Source: Locusta migratoria
Taxonomy: Eukaryota; Arthropoda; Insecta; Orthoptera; Acrididae
Direction: 5' to 3'
Length of the DNA: 64,000 bases
Assembly: GCA_026315105.1 (NCBI GenBank)
Contig: CM048746.1
Span: forward strand, 141,652,730-141,716,729
Within the stretch, counting starts at the first letter, position 1. Each line of letters begins with the position of its first letter. Shown here one piece after another: positions 32,119 through 40,962 of the stretch. The translations under genes and the position numbers were made by a program. The notes beneath the pieces were generated by a model. That model had not been told where the DNA came from. It was given only the letters and a program-made list of their open reading frames with translations, and made no database searches.

Positions 32119-32381
32119 CTGTAGGGAATAGCACAAATCAGTCACAATTTTCGTTTTTATTTTCCAGATCTACATAGATTTAGGGCACAACGTGGCTATT
32201 CTCAATGCTTTGAGTTATGTTTACATTTATTCCGTCATGCTGAATGTAACAGTCAACATGACGGTTTAGATGTAAGCACATAATATTAAAAGCTTTGAGA
32301 CTAGCCACTCAGTGGCCGAAATCTAGATAGATCTTAAAAGTAAAAACAAAAATTGCGATTGATCGCTGACATTCCCTACAG
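32119..32381. repeat. Fold-back (near-palindromic) element
   Basis: Arms of about 110 bp at 32119-32232 and 32275-32381 are inverted copies: CTGTAGGGAAT at the left end pairs with ATTCCCTACAG at the right; AGATCTACATAGATTT pairs with AAATCTAGATAGATCT; GTGGCTATTCTCAA pairs with its loose complement. The centre contains CGTCATG...CATGACG. Noncoding. Typical of a fold-back MITE. Confidence 0.75.
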
Positions 32382-32570
32382 ATGTTTAAATAAAATTCTA
32401 CAATCGTGTTGAAAAACAACGGGGGCGGGGGCGGCAATTTAGCAGCTCGCACGGGGCGGCACTTGGGCATGCACCGGCCCTGCACCTAACCATAGGGTTT
32501 ATAGAATTCGATGCTTCTCTACCGAAGAACAATAGTTTACCACCGCAAACACCACCGCAAGCTAGCGTGA

Positions 32571-32636
32571 ACCAGCGCATTGCTATTCGCAGACGTCCGA
32601 AATAGACAACGAGCGCTCGCAGAGGCAGCTGGACTT
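32571..32636 (-). repeat. Fragment of repeat Y
   Basis: AGCGCATTGCTATTCGCAGA and the following bases match 38522-38580 of Y copy B in the same orientation (16210-16260 of copy A inverted). It lies exactly where repeat X copy B ends, so X copy B is bounded by Y sequence on both sides. Confidence 0.65.
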
Positions 32637-32819
32637 CTTTAAACTATTTAACTTTCATGTTGAGGGGGGGGGGGGGGAAGACACCATTAAGCGATAAGCG
32701 TGATGAAGGTAGTCCCTTTTTATGAGACTCGCAGGTCCTTGGTTGCAAATTTGCGTCATTTCTATATTAACACTGCATTCAATAATCCCTTTACTGGCGT
32801 TGTTATGTTGTTATGGTCT

Positions 32820-33401
32820 TCAGTCCAGAGACTGGTTTGATGCAGCTCTCCACCCTACTCTATCCTGAGCAAGCCTTTTCATCTCCTCATAAGAACGGCA
32901 ACCCACATCCACTTGAATCTGCTTACTATACGCGTCACTTGGTCTCCCTCTGCGATTTTTACCCCACACACTTCCCTCCAATGCTAAATTTACGATTCCC
33001 CGATGTCTAAGAATGTGTCCTACCAAGCGGTCTCTTCTTTTGGTCAGGGTATGCCAAAAATTCCTTTTCTCACCAATTCTGTTCTGTACCTCTTCATTAG
33101 TTATGCGATCTACCCACCTAATCTTCAGCATTCTTCTGTAGCACCACATTTCAAAAGCCTCTATTCTCTTCCTGTCCGCACAGCTTATCGTCCATGTTTC
33201 ACTCCCGTACAAGGCAACACTCCACATAAATGCCTTCAGAAAAGACTTCCTTACACTTAAATTAATATTCGATGTTAGCAAATTTCTCTTTTTCAAAAAT
33301 GCTTTTCTTCCCATTGCCATTCTGCATTTTATACCCTCTGTAATGCGACATTCGCATATTATTTTACTACCCAAGCAACAAAACTCATCTACCAACTTCA
33401 T
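32820..33401 (-). pseudogene. RTE ORF, C-terminal domain
   Basis: Open 193-codon stretch: KCRMAMGRKAFLKKRNLLTS, then VALYGSETWTISCADRKRIE, MWCYRRMLKIRWVDRITNEE, RRDRLVGHILRHRGIVNLAL and KNRRGRPSDAYSKQIQ. This is the conserved RTE tail after the RT; its GHILRH and RRGRP blocks are shared by many RTE proteins. It is separated from the RT by the SINE. Function of this tail is not established. It may help RNA 3'-end recognition. Confidence 0.85.
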
Positions 33402-33417
33402 TGTTTCATTACCTAAT

Positions 33418-33619
33418 CGCCTGCCGCGGTGGCCGAGGGGACTGAGGCGCTTCAGTCACGGTCTGCACGGCCACTACGGTCGGGGGTTCGAATCCCCCCT
33501 CGGGCATGGATATTTGTGCCGTCCTTAGTTGTAGCTAGTTCATAAGTAGTTTGTAAGTTTAGGGACTGATGACCCCGTAGTTAAGTCCCATAGACTCTAC
33601 AAACATTTGAACATTTGAA
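33418..33619 (+). repeat. Full-length tRNA-derived SINE, reference copy for this window
   Basis: Head GCCGCGGTGGCCGAGGGGAC with box A, box B GGGGTTCGAATCCCCCCTCG, body GGATATTTGTGCCGTCC and tail GGGACTGATGACCCCGTAG ending in repeated ACATTTGA. The 11-mer CATTACCTAAT flanks it (33407-33417, 33620-33630). The RTE copy at 6.5-7.5 kb has the uninterrupted sequence at the same position. RNA polymerase III internal promoter boxes are intact by eye. Confidence 0.95.
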
Positions 33620-34418
33620 CATTACCTAATCTAATTCCTTCAGCATCGCCTGATTTTCTAAGACGGCATTCCATTATTTTTGTTTTGCTCTTGTTAATGT
33701 TCATTTTATACGTTCTCTTCAACACACTGTCCATTCCATTCAACTGCTCTTCCAGGTCCTTTGCTGTCTCTGACAGAATTACAATGTCATCAGCAAAACG
33801 CAATGTTTTTATTTCTTCCCCCTGAACTTTAATCCCTATTCCAAATTTTTCCTTGCTTTCCTTCATCGCCTGCTCGATGTACAAATGGAATAACATCGGT
33901 GAAAGGCTACAACCCTGTCTTACTCCCTTCCCAACTGATGCTTCCCTTACATGCCCTTCGAGTCTAATAACTGTGGTCTGGCTTTTGTACAAGTTGTAAA
34001 TAACTCTCCTTTCCCTGTATTTTACCCCTGCTAACTTCAGAATTTGAAAGAGTGTATTCCAGTCAACATTGTCAAACGCTTTCTCCAAATCTACAAAAGC
34101 TAAAAATGTAGGTTTGCCTTTCCTTAATCTATCTTCTAAGATAAGTCGTAAAGTGAGTATTGCCTCCCGGGTTCCTACGTTCCTCCTGAACCCAAACTGA
34201 TCTTCCCCGAGGTCAGCTTCTACCAGCTTTTCCATTCTCCTGTAGATAATTCGTGTTAAAATTTTGCAACCATGACTTATCAAACTGATGGTTCTGTAAT
34301 TTTCACACCTGTCTGCACCTGATTTCTTTGGAATGGGAATTATTACATTTTTCTTAAAGTCTGAGGGTATTTCGCCTGTCTCATACATCCTACACACCAG
34401 TTCAAATAGTTTTGTCAT
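33620..34418 (-). pseudogene. RTE ORF, reverse transcriptase domain
   Basis: Clean open stretch of about 265 codons: KKNVIIPIPKKSGADRCENY, SLISHGCKILTRIIYRRMEK, EDQFGFRRNVGTREAILTLR, LAFVDLEKAFDNVDWNTLF, GVRQGCSLSPMLFHLYIEQA and LRFADDIVILSETAKDLEEQ (catalytic FADD). All core RT motifs are present, so this part looks competent. It is broken upstream by frameshifts near 34440-34560 and downstream by the SINE. Confidence 0.9.
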
Positions 34419-34559
34419 GGCTGGCTCTCCCAGAGACTTTAGTAGCTCTAGGGTATGTCATCTACTCCTGGGGCCTTGTTCTGACCTAGATCTTACAGGG
34501 CTCTGTCAAATTCATCTCTCAGTATAGTATCTCCTATTTCATCTTGATCTACTTCCTTT

Positions 34560-35094
34560 TCCCTTCCTACAACATTGTCTCTAAGTTCATTTCAATTGTA
34601 GAGCTGCTCTATGTACTCTTTCCACCTTTCAGCTTTCCCTTCTTTGCTGAGTACTGGTTTCCCATCTAAGTTCTTGATATTCGAAGAGTTGCTTTTATTG
34701 TCCCAAATGTCTCTTTTATTTTCCTGTAGGCGGTATCTACTTTTCCCCTTCTTATACATTCTTCTACAGATTTGCATTTGGCTTCTAGCCACTCCTGCTT
34801 AGCCATTTTGCACTTCCTGTCAGTCTCATTTCTTAATCGTCTGTACTCCATTTTGCCTGTTTCATTTACTGCATTTTTATATTTTCTCCTTTCATCAATT
34901 AAATTTAGTATTTCCTGTGATATCCAAGGATTTTTTGTAGGTCTTGCCTTTCTACCTATTTTGTCCTCTGCTGCCTTCACTATTTCATCTCTCAATGCTA
35001 CCCATTCCTCTTCTACTGTTTTATTTCCCCCTGTTTCTGTCAATTCTTGCCTAAATCTCCCTCTGAAATTCTCCAGAACGTCACGTTCCTTCAA
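34560..35094 (-). pseudogene. RTE ORF, linker between endonuclease and RT
   Basis: Open stretch VEEEWVALRDEIVKAAEDKI, WISQEILNLIDERRKYKNAV, RRLRNETDRKCKMAKQEWLE and GKVDTAYRKIKETFG; then a shifted frame gives NLDGKPVLSKEGKAERWKEY. Helical and charged, as is usual for this part of RTE proteins. Frameshift near 34690. Confidence 0.8.
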
Positions 35095-35114
35095 TTTATC
35101 CAGGTCCCAACTCC

Positions 35115-36089
35115 TTATTTTCCTACCTTTCTGCAGTTTGTCAGTTTCAGCCTACAGTTCATGACTAACAAGTTATGGTCAGAGTCTATATCTGCCCCTG
35201 GGCATGTCTTGCAGTTTATAACTTGGTTCCGGAATCTATGTTTTACCATTATAAAATCTATCTGATACATTCCAGTGTCTCCTGGTCTCTTCCAAGTATA
35301 CAACCTTCTTTTGTGATTCTTAAACCACGTGTTTGTTACGATTAAATCATGTTCCGTGCAAAATTCTACCAGGCAGCTTCCTCTTTCATTCCTTTTACCC
35401 AGACCATATTCACCTACTATTTTTCCTTCTCTTCCTTTTCCTACTACCGAATTCCAGTCTCCCATCACAATTAAGTTTTCCTCTCCCTTAACTGTCAGAA
35501 TAATTTCCTTTAGCTCCTCATATATTTCTTCTATATCCTCATCATCGGCAGAGCTAGTTGGCATATAAACCTGTACTACTGTTGTCGGTGTTGGCTTCGT
35601 ATCTATCTTGACAATGATAATGCGATCACTGTGCTGCTCATAGTAGTTTACCCGCATTCCTATTTTCTTATTCATTATCAGTCCTACTCCTGTGATACCC
35701 CCAACTGATTTTGTACTTATAATCCTGTACTCACCTGACCAGAAGTCCTGTTCATCCTGCCACCGAACTTCACTAATCCCCACTATATCTAACTTCAACC
35801 TATCCATTTCCCTTTTTAAATTTTCTAATTTTCTTACCCGATTAAGGGATCTAACATTCCACGCTCGGATCCGTAGAATGCCAGTATTGTCTTTCCTGAT
35901 GACAACATCCTCCTGAGTAGTCCCCGCCCGGAGATCCGAATGGGGGACTATTTTACCTCCGGAATATTTTACCCAAGAGGATGCCATCATCATATTTTCA
36001 TACATTAGAGCTGCATGTCCTCGGGAAAAGTAGCGGCTGTAGTTTCCCCTTGCTTTCAGCCGTTCGCAGTAACTGTGTGGCAAAGCCAC
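35115..36089 (-). CDS. RTE ORF, AP-like endonuclease domain
   Basis: A 324-codon open frame from MALPHSYCERL. Catalytic blocks in order: IRAWNVRSLNR (Asn), VGISEVRWQDEQ (Glu), VVQVYMPTSSADDE, NLIVMGDWNSVVGKG (Asp/Asn), RLYTWKRPGDTGMYQIDFIM and DIDSDHNLLVM (SDH). The domain nicks target DNA for target-primed reverse transcription. Proteins of this type are often mislabelled craniofacial development protein 2-like. All expected residues are present; the frame closes at KVGK because of a downstream lesion. Confidence 0.88.
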   Translation of the reverse strand: MALPHSYCERLKARGNYSRYFSRGHAALMYENMMMASSWVKYSGGKIVPHSDLRAGTTQEDVVIRKDNTGILRIRAWNVRSLNRVRKLENLKREMDRLKLDIVGISEVRWQDEQDFWSGEYRIISTKSVGGITGVGLIMNKKIGMRVNYYEQHSDRIIIVKIDTKPTPTTVVQVYMPTSSADDEDIEEIYEELKEIILTVKGEENLIVMGDWNSVVGKGREGKIVGEYGLGKRNERGSCLVEFCTEHDLIVTNTWFKNHKRRLYTWKRPGDTGMYQIDFIMVKHRFRNQVINCKTCPGADIDSDHNLLVMNCRLKLTNCRKVGK

Positions 36090-36309
36090 ATTAACTGATG
36101 TTACAAGGCCAGCTCAGTCAATCCTCCAGACTGTTGCCCCTGTAACTACTGAAACGGCTGCTGCCCCTCTTCAGGAACCACACGTTTGTCTGGCCTCTCC
36201 ACAGATACCCCTCCGCTGTGGTTGCACCTACGGTACGGCTATCTGCATCGTTGAGGCACGCAAGCCACCCCACCTCGGCAATGTCTGTGGTTCGTAGGGG
36301 TATGGCGTA

Positions 36310-36600
36310 TGGCTCTTCATAGTCCAGCCAGTCATTTTTTTCACGACTCATGCTCTTGTTTTGCTTTCCGTCGACGTCCTCCTTATTTCCTCTGTTCAAG
36401 TCCCACTGCTCCTTGTACGATCCTGTTTTTCTCTTCAGTGGCCCAACATCTTTATCTCTGCTTCTTGGATATTCTTCTGCATCAGAGGACGTGTCATATT
36501 GACCTGGTTCGTAGTTTTCTAGAGAGTCACAATTAAACAGTCCTTCCCCTTCTGATTAACTCATATTAACAGAAACCGTGAAATCAAAAGACAATGACAG
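36310..36600 (-). pseudogene. Conserved unrecognised reading frame in repeat X, copy B
   Basis: Minus-strand frame SEGEGLFNCDSLENYEPGQY, TSSDAEEYPRSRDKDVGPLK, SYKEQWDLNRGNKEDVDG and SREKNDWLDYEEPY continues across the RTE insertion point to SKGIIECSVNIEMTQICNQG and IKRDYLHHAYRLMVSS (32800-32690). Only one stop (just after an initial MS) interrupts the first part. The version in copy A (13290-13705) has more lesions. Family unknown. Confidence 0.5.
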
Positions 36601-38043
36601 CACAAATCATATAGTAAACCTGATGAAAAATATCCCTCACAGAGAACGCGTAATGTTTACATCAGTCTGCTGAACACCAGGTAACATGACCTCCTACCTG
36701 CTATCGTTCAGGGGAAGAACGAGGCTGCTCTCGGGGCTGCCTCCCTTTACACGCAAACTCAGAGTACAGGCAGTTCCTCGCCCTATGGATTTCTCTGGAA
36801 CTAGCGAGTAGGTCTCCTACTTTCACCAAACGAAGCGGATTTTTTCCCCTGTATATGATAGGATAATCAGCTTAATACAAGCAACAAATTGAGCTGCCTC
36901 CTTGCACCAAACCCATCAATTTTTAATCAGTGCCCAGACAAGTTCGGTCACCTACATTTCAGATTGATATAGACATATGATGGCATTCTTAATTTTTTTT
37001 AATTTTATTTTTTATTTTTACCGAACTTGCCATAGCATCTACTAACATACGTATTACAAGCTGATTTATTTACGAAAGCAGTACCCGCTTCAACATATTT
37101 TCAAATTGATTTTTTCCTTGCGAGATCAGTCTTTGTCTATTTCAAAGTAAGATTAGTTTTATATCCGCGAAGAATACGATCTACAGATGAGCTGCTGACC
37201 GCAAAAAGCAGTGTTCCTTTAGCAACACCTCCAAGCAATAGTTACATGACGCTAGAAATGGTGAGCATTATTGCAGTAATACCGTATCTGTCATTTTCTT
37301 GCGTTCATGTAGTTGGATGGCCCGTTCAGTGAACACGTTGTTTTATTCGTTCATGGAACAGTCAATCTAAAACTGAACTGCCAAGTGGATCCTTATGTTA
37401 GTAGGGGTAAATACAATATTGCTTACTTTACAAGACACACATTTGTCATCTATAAATAAGTGATAAATGCTCCCATCTGTGAAGATATTCTAAAACTAAA
37501 TAAATTAATCAATTATTTTACAACAGCTGTCTGATATTCGCTAGTTCAGAAGCCTGGGCCCTCACATGGCCTGGGCCCCAGGGGATTTTGTACCCCCCCC
37601 CCCAGTCCCCCCTCTCCCAGGCCCTGCTGGCATAGACAGCACTTCAATTATTTCTGTACTGCAGCACACACTCTGTCATAGAGTGAAAGTTATTCTAGTA
37701 TGCAGCTTTTGTTTACAAACAAAGTTTCCCCGTGATGCAGTGAGGTTATGTAAAGATGAAGTGATGCATCGTTTCGATGAGTCACCATTCCTGGCATCAC
37801 AAGAGAATTCCGGTCGGTAGCGGTGGCGGGGGCCGTGCTCACTCAAGTACTGACTTGTGGAGGCAGTTGTCCTTGTTACTGATAAAAAAAACATAGTTTG
37901 TTACAATTAAATTGACGTGCGATGAGCAGCATTTTTTATTTCCATTAAGGCGTATCTCCAAACATATATCGCATAATTAGACTGTAAGGCGTAACTCCGA
38001 ACATTTCACTTGAAACCCAAGCAGCCATGAGGACACATTTGAA

Positions 38044-38261
38044 TCAATCATGTGACTGCTTATAATTATTAATGTGGTTCTGAATCACTGGATATAATAT
38101 TTGCTCCATGTACTGAATTCGTCTTTGGAAACGAATACGATCTAGTGCAATTTGTGACCAGTAACTATTTCGTGCTGCCTTGTAAGCATAATTGCAGGCA
38201 ATTAGATAATGAATCTCATTTTTGTAGGTATTAAATCGACTTTTCGTCTCTCTGCACTCAT
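38044..38261 (-). pseudogene. 72-codon unrecognised reading frame in repeat Y, copy B
   Basis: Starts MSAERRK; after a one-base deletion relative to copy A it continues RFNTYKNEIHYLIACNYAYK, AARNSYWSQIALDRIRFQRR, IQYMEQILYPVIQNHINNYK and QSHD, then TGA. It has no internal stop once the deletion is allowed for, whereas copy A has one. Differences between the copies include several conservative changes (Glu/Lys, Val/Ile, Glu/Asp). Not recognised. Confidence 0.5.
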
Positions 38262-38804
38262 TAGCAAGTCGTATTGGATTTTACCTGTAAGGGAAAAAAA
38301 TGTGTGATTGCAAATGGATTGAATAATATAGTAAAAAAAAAAAAAAAAATAAAAAAAATAATGTAGGTTCAATGAGAATTCAGCCAAGATTTAGTACTGA
38401 ATGATATACGCTTCGTAAATTGCTAGGAGTGAAGAATAGCTATTTGAATGTGTAGCGAAATATTCGTTACAAGTTAACGCCGAGAACTCAGCACGCAGCG
38501 GTAGAGAGCGCCCGGCTGAATCAGCGCATTGCTATTCGCAGACGTCCGCAATAGACTACGAGTGCTCGAGGGGTAGCTGGAGCTCCTGGGCTCTTCGAGC
38601 TGACGGAAAGAGGTTCCCGCCAATTTTGTAGTAATGGTGGAGGGGAGGGGGTGTTGTGCTGACATCTAGTGATGGAAATTATAAGTTTTTCCCGCCAAAA
38701 AAACTTTGGAAAGAGCCAATAGCATTCAAAAGAAATTCAAAATTTAAATTTCCCGGTTGAATTACGTCAGAGGAGGTGGGGGAGCAGGGTGGTGTGGTGT
38801 TAGG

Positions 38805-38930
38805 GTTTTCCCTGGATGACGTCACCGGAAGTGAAAGTTTCCCTCCATCTTGAATTACGTCAGAGGAGGAAGTGACGTCACCGGAAGTGACGTCACCTAT
38901 AATGGTATATGGCCGCCATATTGAATTTTG
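38805..38930 (-). promoter_or_regulatory. ETS/CRE/YY1-like motif cluster, Y copy B
   Basis: On the plus strand TGACGTCACCGGAAGT occurs at 38817-38832 and 38873-38888, a further TGACGTCA at 38888-38895, a CCATCTTGAA block between, and GGCCGCCATATTGAA at 38911-38925. Order and spacing match copy A, with one extra CRE. Activity is inferred from motifs only. Confidence 0.55.
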
Positions 38931-39197
38931 GGGTGGGTGCCCCCATATGTAACTACTAAGATATTTTATTTAATGCTGTAGATAGGTACGACCAGCAGAG
39001 AGATAGATAAGTTTTTGGCAGGTCACAGAAATGGTGCTACCGCCTTCTTATTTACGTTATGATGCTACAATAATAAACCGTTTCCTGTGAACAAATATCT
39101 TTTTGCCTTTCTCTTACAAGGAAGCTTTCAACTGGGAGAAATATAAAGAGTTTTACTAGTAATATGGAAAAATAAAATCAGTCAAGGTCACAGATAT

Positions 39198-40920
39198 ACA
39201 GGGTGTCCCAGCTATCTTGTCCACCCAAAATATCTCTGGAACAATAACAGCTATTGGAAAACGACTTTCACCAGTATCAATGTACGGCTGGGGCCCATGA
39301 ATGTACATATTTGGAAACATTCTAAAATGAAAGCAAATGTGTTGTTTTAACACAAACTTATGTTTCTTTTATGCACACCCTGTATTTTTTCTTCAACAAT
39401 CCATAGCATGACAAATCAGATAAACCATGGCGTTGATTGCATCGCAATATTCCCGAGATATTGCGACGCGAATTGACACTTGAAAAACCCGAAATGCGCT
39501 GCTAGTACACGTCCTGAGGCTCAGGCGTGAACCCCATGCTGCCCGTAATCGCGATGTGATTGACATGTGTAATTGCACGTCCATACTTACCAAAAGGTCC
39601 GAAACGAATAATACAGTCTGCTGCCATCCTGCATTAATGTCGTAGATTCCACAGGTATTTATTTCATAGGCTAGGGGTGATGCGGTTCTGTAACATATCT
39701 GTGTACCGCAACATTAGACACAAAATTAACTTCGCTTATCGTTAATTCGTTACTAAAAAGGTAATGCCGTTCTACGTTAAAACTTTACTGTAGATCTAGC
39801 GCAAGTGACAGTGAATCATTCACTCATAATAGTAAAATTCATGTTAATGGTTTTAGTGAAACGAGCAAGTGGCCTAAAGGTTTTACCGTTGTTTAGGTAA
39901 AAATGTTTTGATTTGGGAAGTTCAGGTAAGACATAGAAGATGAATGTAAACATGTTTAACCATTTAGTTTTATTATCACATAATTATCAATGTTATGTTT
40001 ATCTAATGTGTTACATGACAAATTGTTTCAAACAAATGTTTCTGAACATCACTGGGTAAAATGGCCCTTTGTAGAAACTTGCACTGTGATACCAGCACTA
40101 CATGCTAAAGATAACATTCATATATCATGCTGAAAGTGATAACCATTGGCTTGCAAACATAAGGTCACTCTGCGGATGAAGGATGCCCTACTCCGTGCTA
40201 CTGTTTCCTCTTGGATGGCTGTACAAGCATCAATAATGCGTTGCTTCATGTCCACTGGCGTTGTTGGTTCATGTTGGTAAACAGCATCTTTCACTGCTCC
40301 CCAAAGAAACAAATCCAGCAGTGTAAGGTCCAGAGATTGGGCAGGCCACCTAACTGTGCCACCACGTCCAATCCACCTACCAGGTAACTTACGGTCAGAA
40401 GTCGTTGTGCTCTTAAGTCGTTTATGTGCAGGGCATCCGTCATGCTGATACCACATGACCATTCTCCTGTTCAGAGGTACGGTGTCCAAGAGAATGATGC
40501 CTTGTCGGTAAAGAGAACATCTGTGAAAAAATTTGGATTAGTCAGAAGTTTTTGCTGAGCCCACTGACAAAATGTTACCCTGTAGCTGAAGTCATTTCCA
40601 TGAAGACCCTGGTGTAAATGAACATGGTAAGGATGAAATTTATGACGTTGAAGAATACGCTGTGCACTTGATTTCGACACACCAACTTCACATTCAATTT
40701 GACGTGTGCTGATGTGAGGATTTACGGTAGCGAGCACAGCAACTTCAGCACGTTCATCTGTGCGTGTTCTAGCACGATGTCTAGGTCTTGGATTTAAGCT
40801 TTCCGTTTCACGTAGACGAGATGTGAGACGACCAAACATCCGGCTCGAAAGTGATGGCTTGTCAGGGAATCGTCTTCTGTACAGTCGTCCTGTCTGATCA
40901 GAATTTCACCCGCCTACAAC
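39198..40920 (-). mobile_element. Mariner-like (IS630/Tc1 superfamily) element, internally deleted
   Basis: The terminus TACAGGGTGTCCCAGC at 39198 is followed by about 900 bases of noncoding end sequence and then a minus-strand transposase (40118-40839). The other terminus is not clear; a GGGTACAGTA-like phrase near 40922 may be its remnant. The end region has a short counterpart at 15236-15581. Confidence 0.65.
40118..40839 (-). pseudogene. Mariner-like DDE transposase with central deletion
   Basis: N-terminal half: TRTDERAEVAVLATVNPHIS, TRQIECEVGVSKSSAQRILQ (helix-turn-helix), KFHPYHVHLHQGLHGNDFSY and VLFTDKASF (first catalytic Asp). It then jumps at about 40480 to VPLNRRMVMWYQHDGCPAHK (second Asp), ending WPAQSLDLTLLDLFLWGAVK (third acidic position region) and GYHFQHDI before the stop. 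Roughly 80-90 residues between the first and second catalytic blocks are missing, and the join shifts frame. It would cut at the element ends if intact. Confidence 0.8.
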
Positions 40921-40962
40921 AGGGTACAGTACAGGTATGTAGAGTAGGACATCTGAAAGCTA

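Larger units (their letters stand above)
22779..32482 (+). mobile_element. hAT-like element acting as a 9.7-kb shell of nested insertions
   Basis: Left end CAGGGCCGGCGCAAGG and right end ...GCACCGGCCCTG are inverted over the first 9 bases exactly, and 12 of 13 overall. The 8-mer CACCTAAC flanks them at 22771-22778 and 32483-32490. GC-rich subterminal blocks (GCACGGGGCGGCAC) lie near both ends. Own sequence is visible at 22779-23810 and 32040-32482. Everything between is later insertions. No transposase of its own was found. Confidence 0.75.
32801..36302 (-). mobile_element. RTE-family retrotransposon, near full length
   Basis: Inserted in repeat X with hexamer TGGCGT on both sides (32795-32800, 36303-36308). 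The corresponding site in X copy A is unbroken (ACGTCA at 13532-13537). Sense is minus: a 5' leader of about 210 bases, endonuclease (36089-35115), linker (35094-34590), RT (34560-33620) and a C-terminal domain split by a SINE (33418-33619), ending in CATAACAACATAACA. Single ORF of RTE type, now with several frameshifts. Confidence 0.9.
32633..37811 (-). repeat. Unrecognised repeat X, copy B (holds a full-length RTE)
   Basis: Reverse complement of X copy A. X sequence occupies 36303-37811 and 32633-32800; the middle is the RTE. In this copy the sites used in copy A by Z/W (GCCTGGGC, 37552-37559) and by the SINE (near 36660) are empty. Its reading frame is the better preserved one. A C/G run at 32665-32678 matches the C run of copy A. 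Confidence 0.75.
37815..39197 (-). repeat. Unrecognised repeat Y, copy B
   Basis: Inverted counterpart of 15582-16985, collinear and highly similar, lying directly against repeat X copy B at its 3' side and against the mariner-like element at its 5' side. It keeps the promoter-like block (38805-38930), the possible exon 1 (38480-38640), the A/T run (38332-38361), the splice acceptor complement and the 72-codon frame (38044-38261). Confidence 0.7.

Noticed and set aside
33418..33505. A tRNA gene on the plus strand (box A and box B look good)
   Set aside because: It is the head of a SINE with body, tail and target duplication. The same holds for the tRNA-like stretches at 31787, 60724 and 27860.
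35115..36089. Host gene encoding a craniofacial development protein 2-like product
   Set aside because: The domain is the RTE endonuclease, in the middle of an element with target duplications and followed by an RTE reverse transcriptase.
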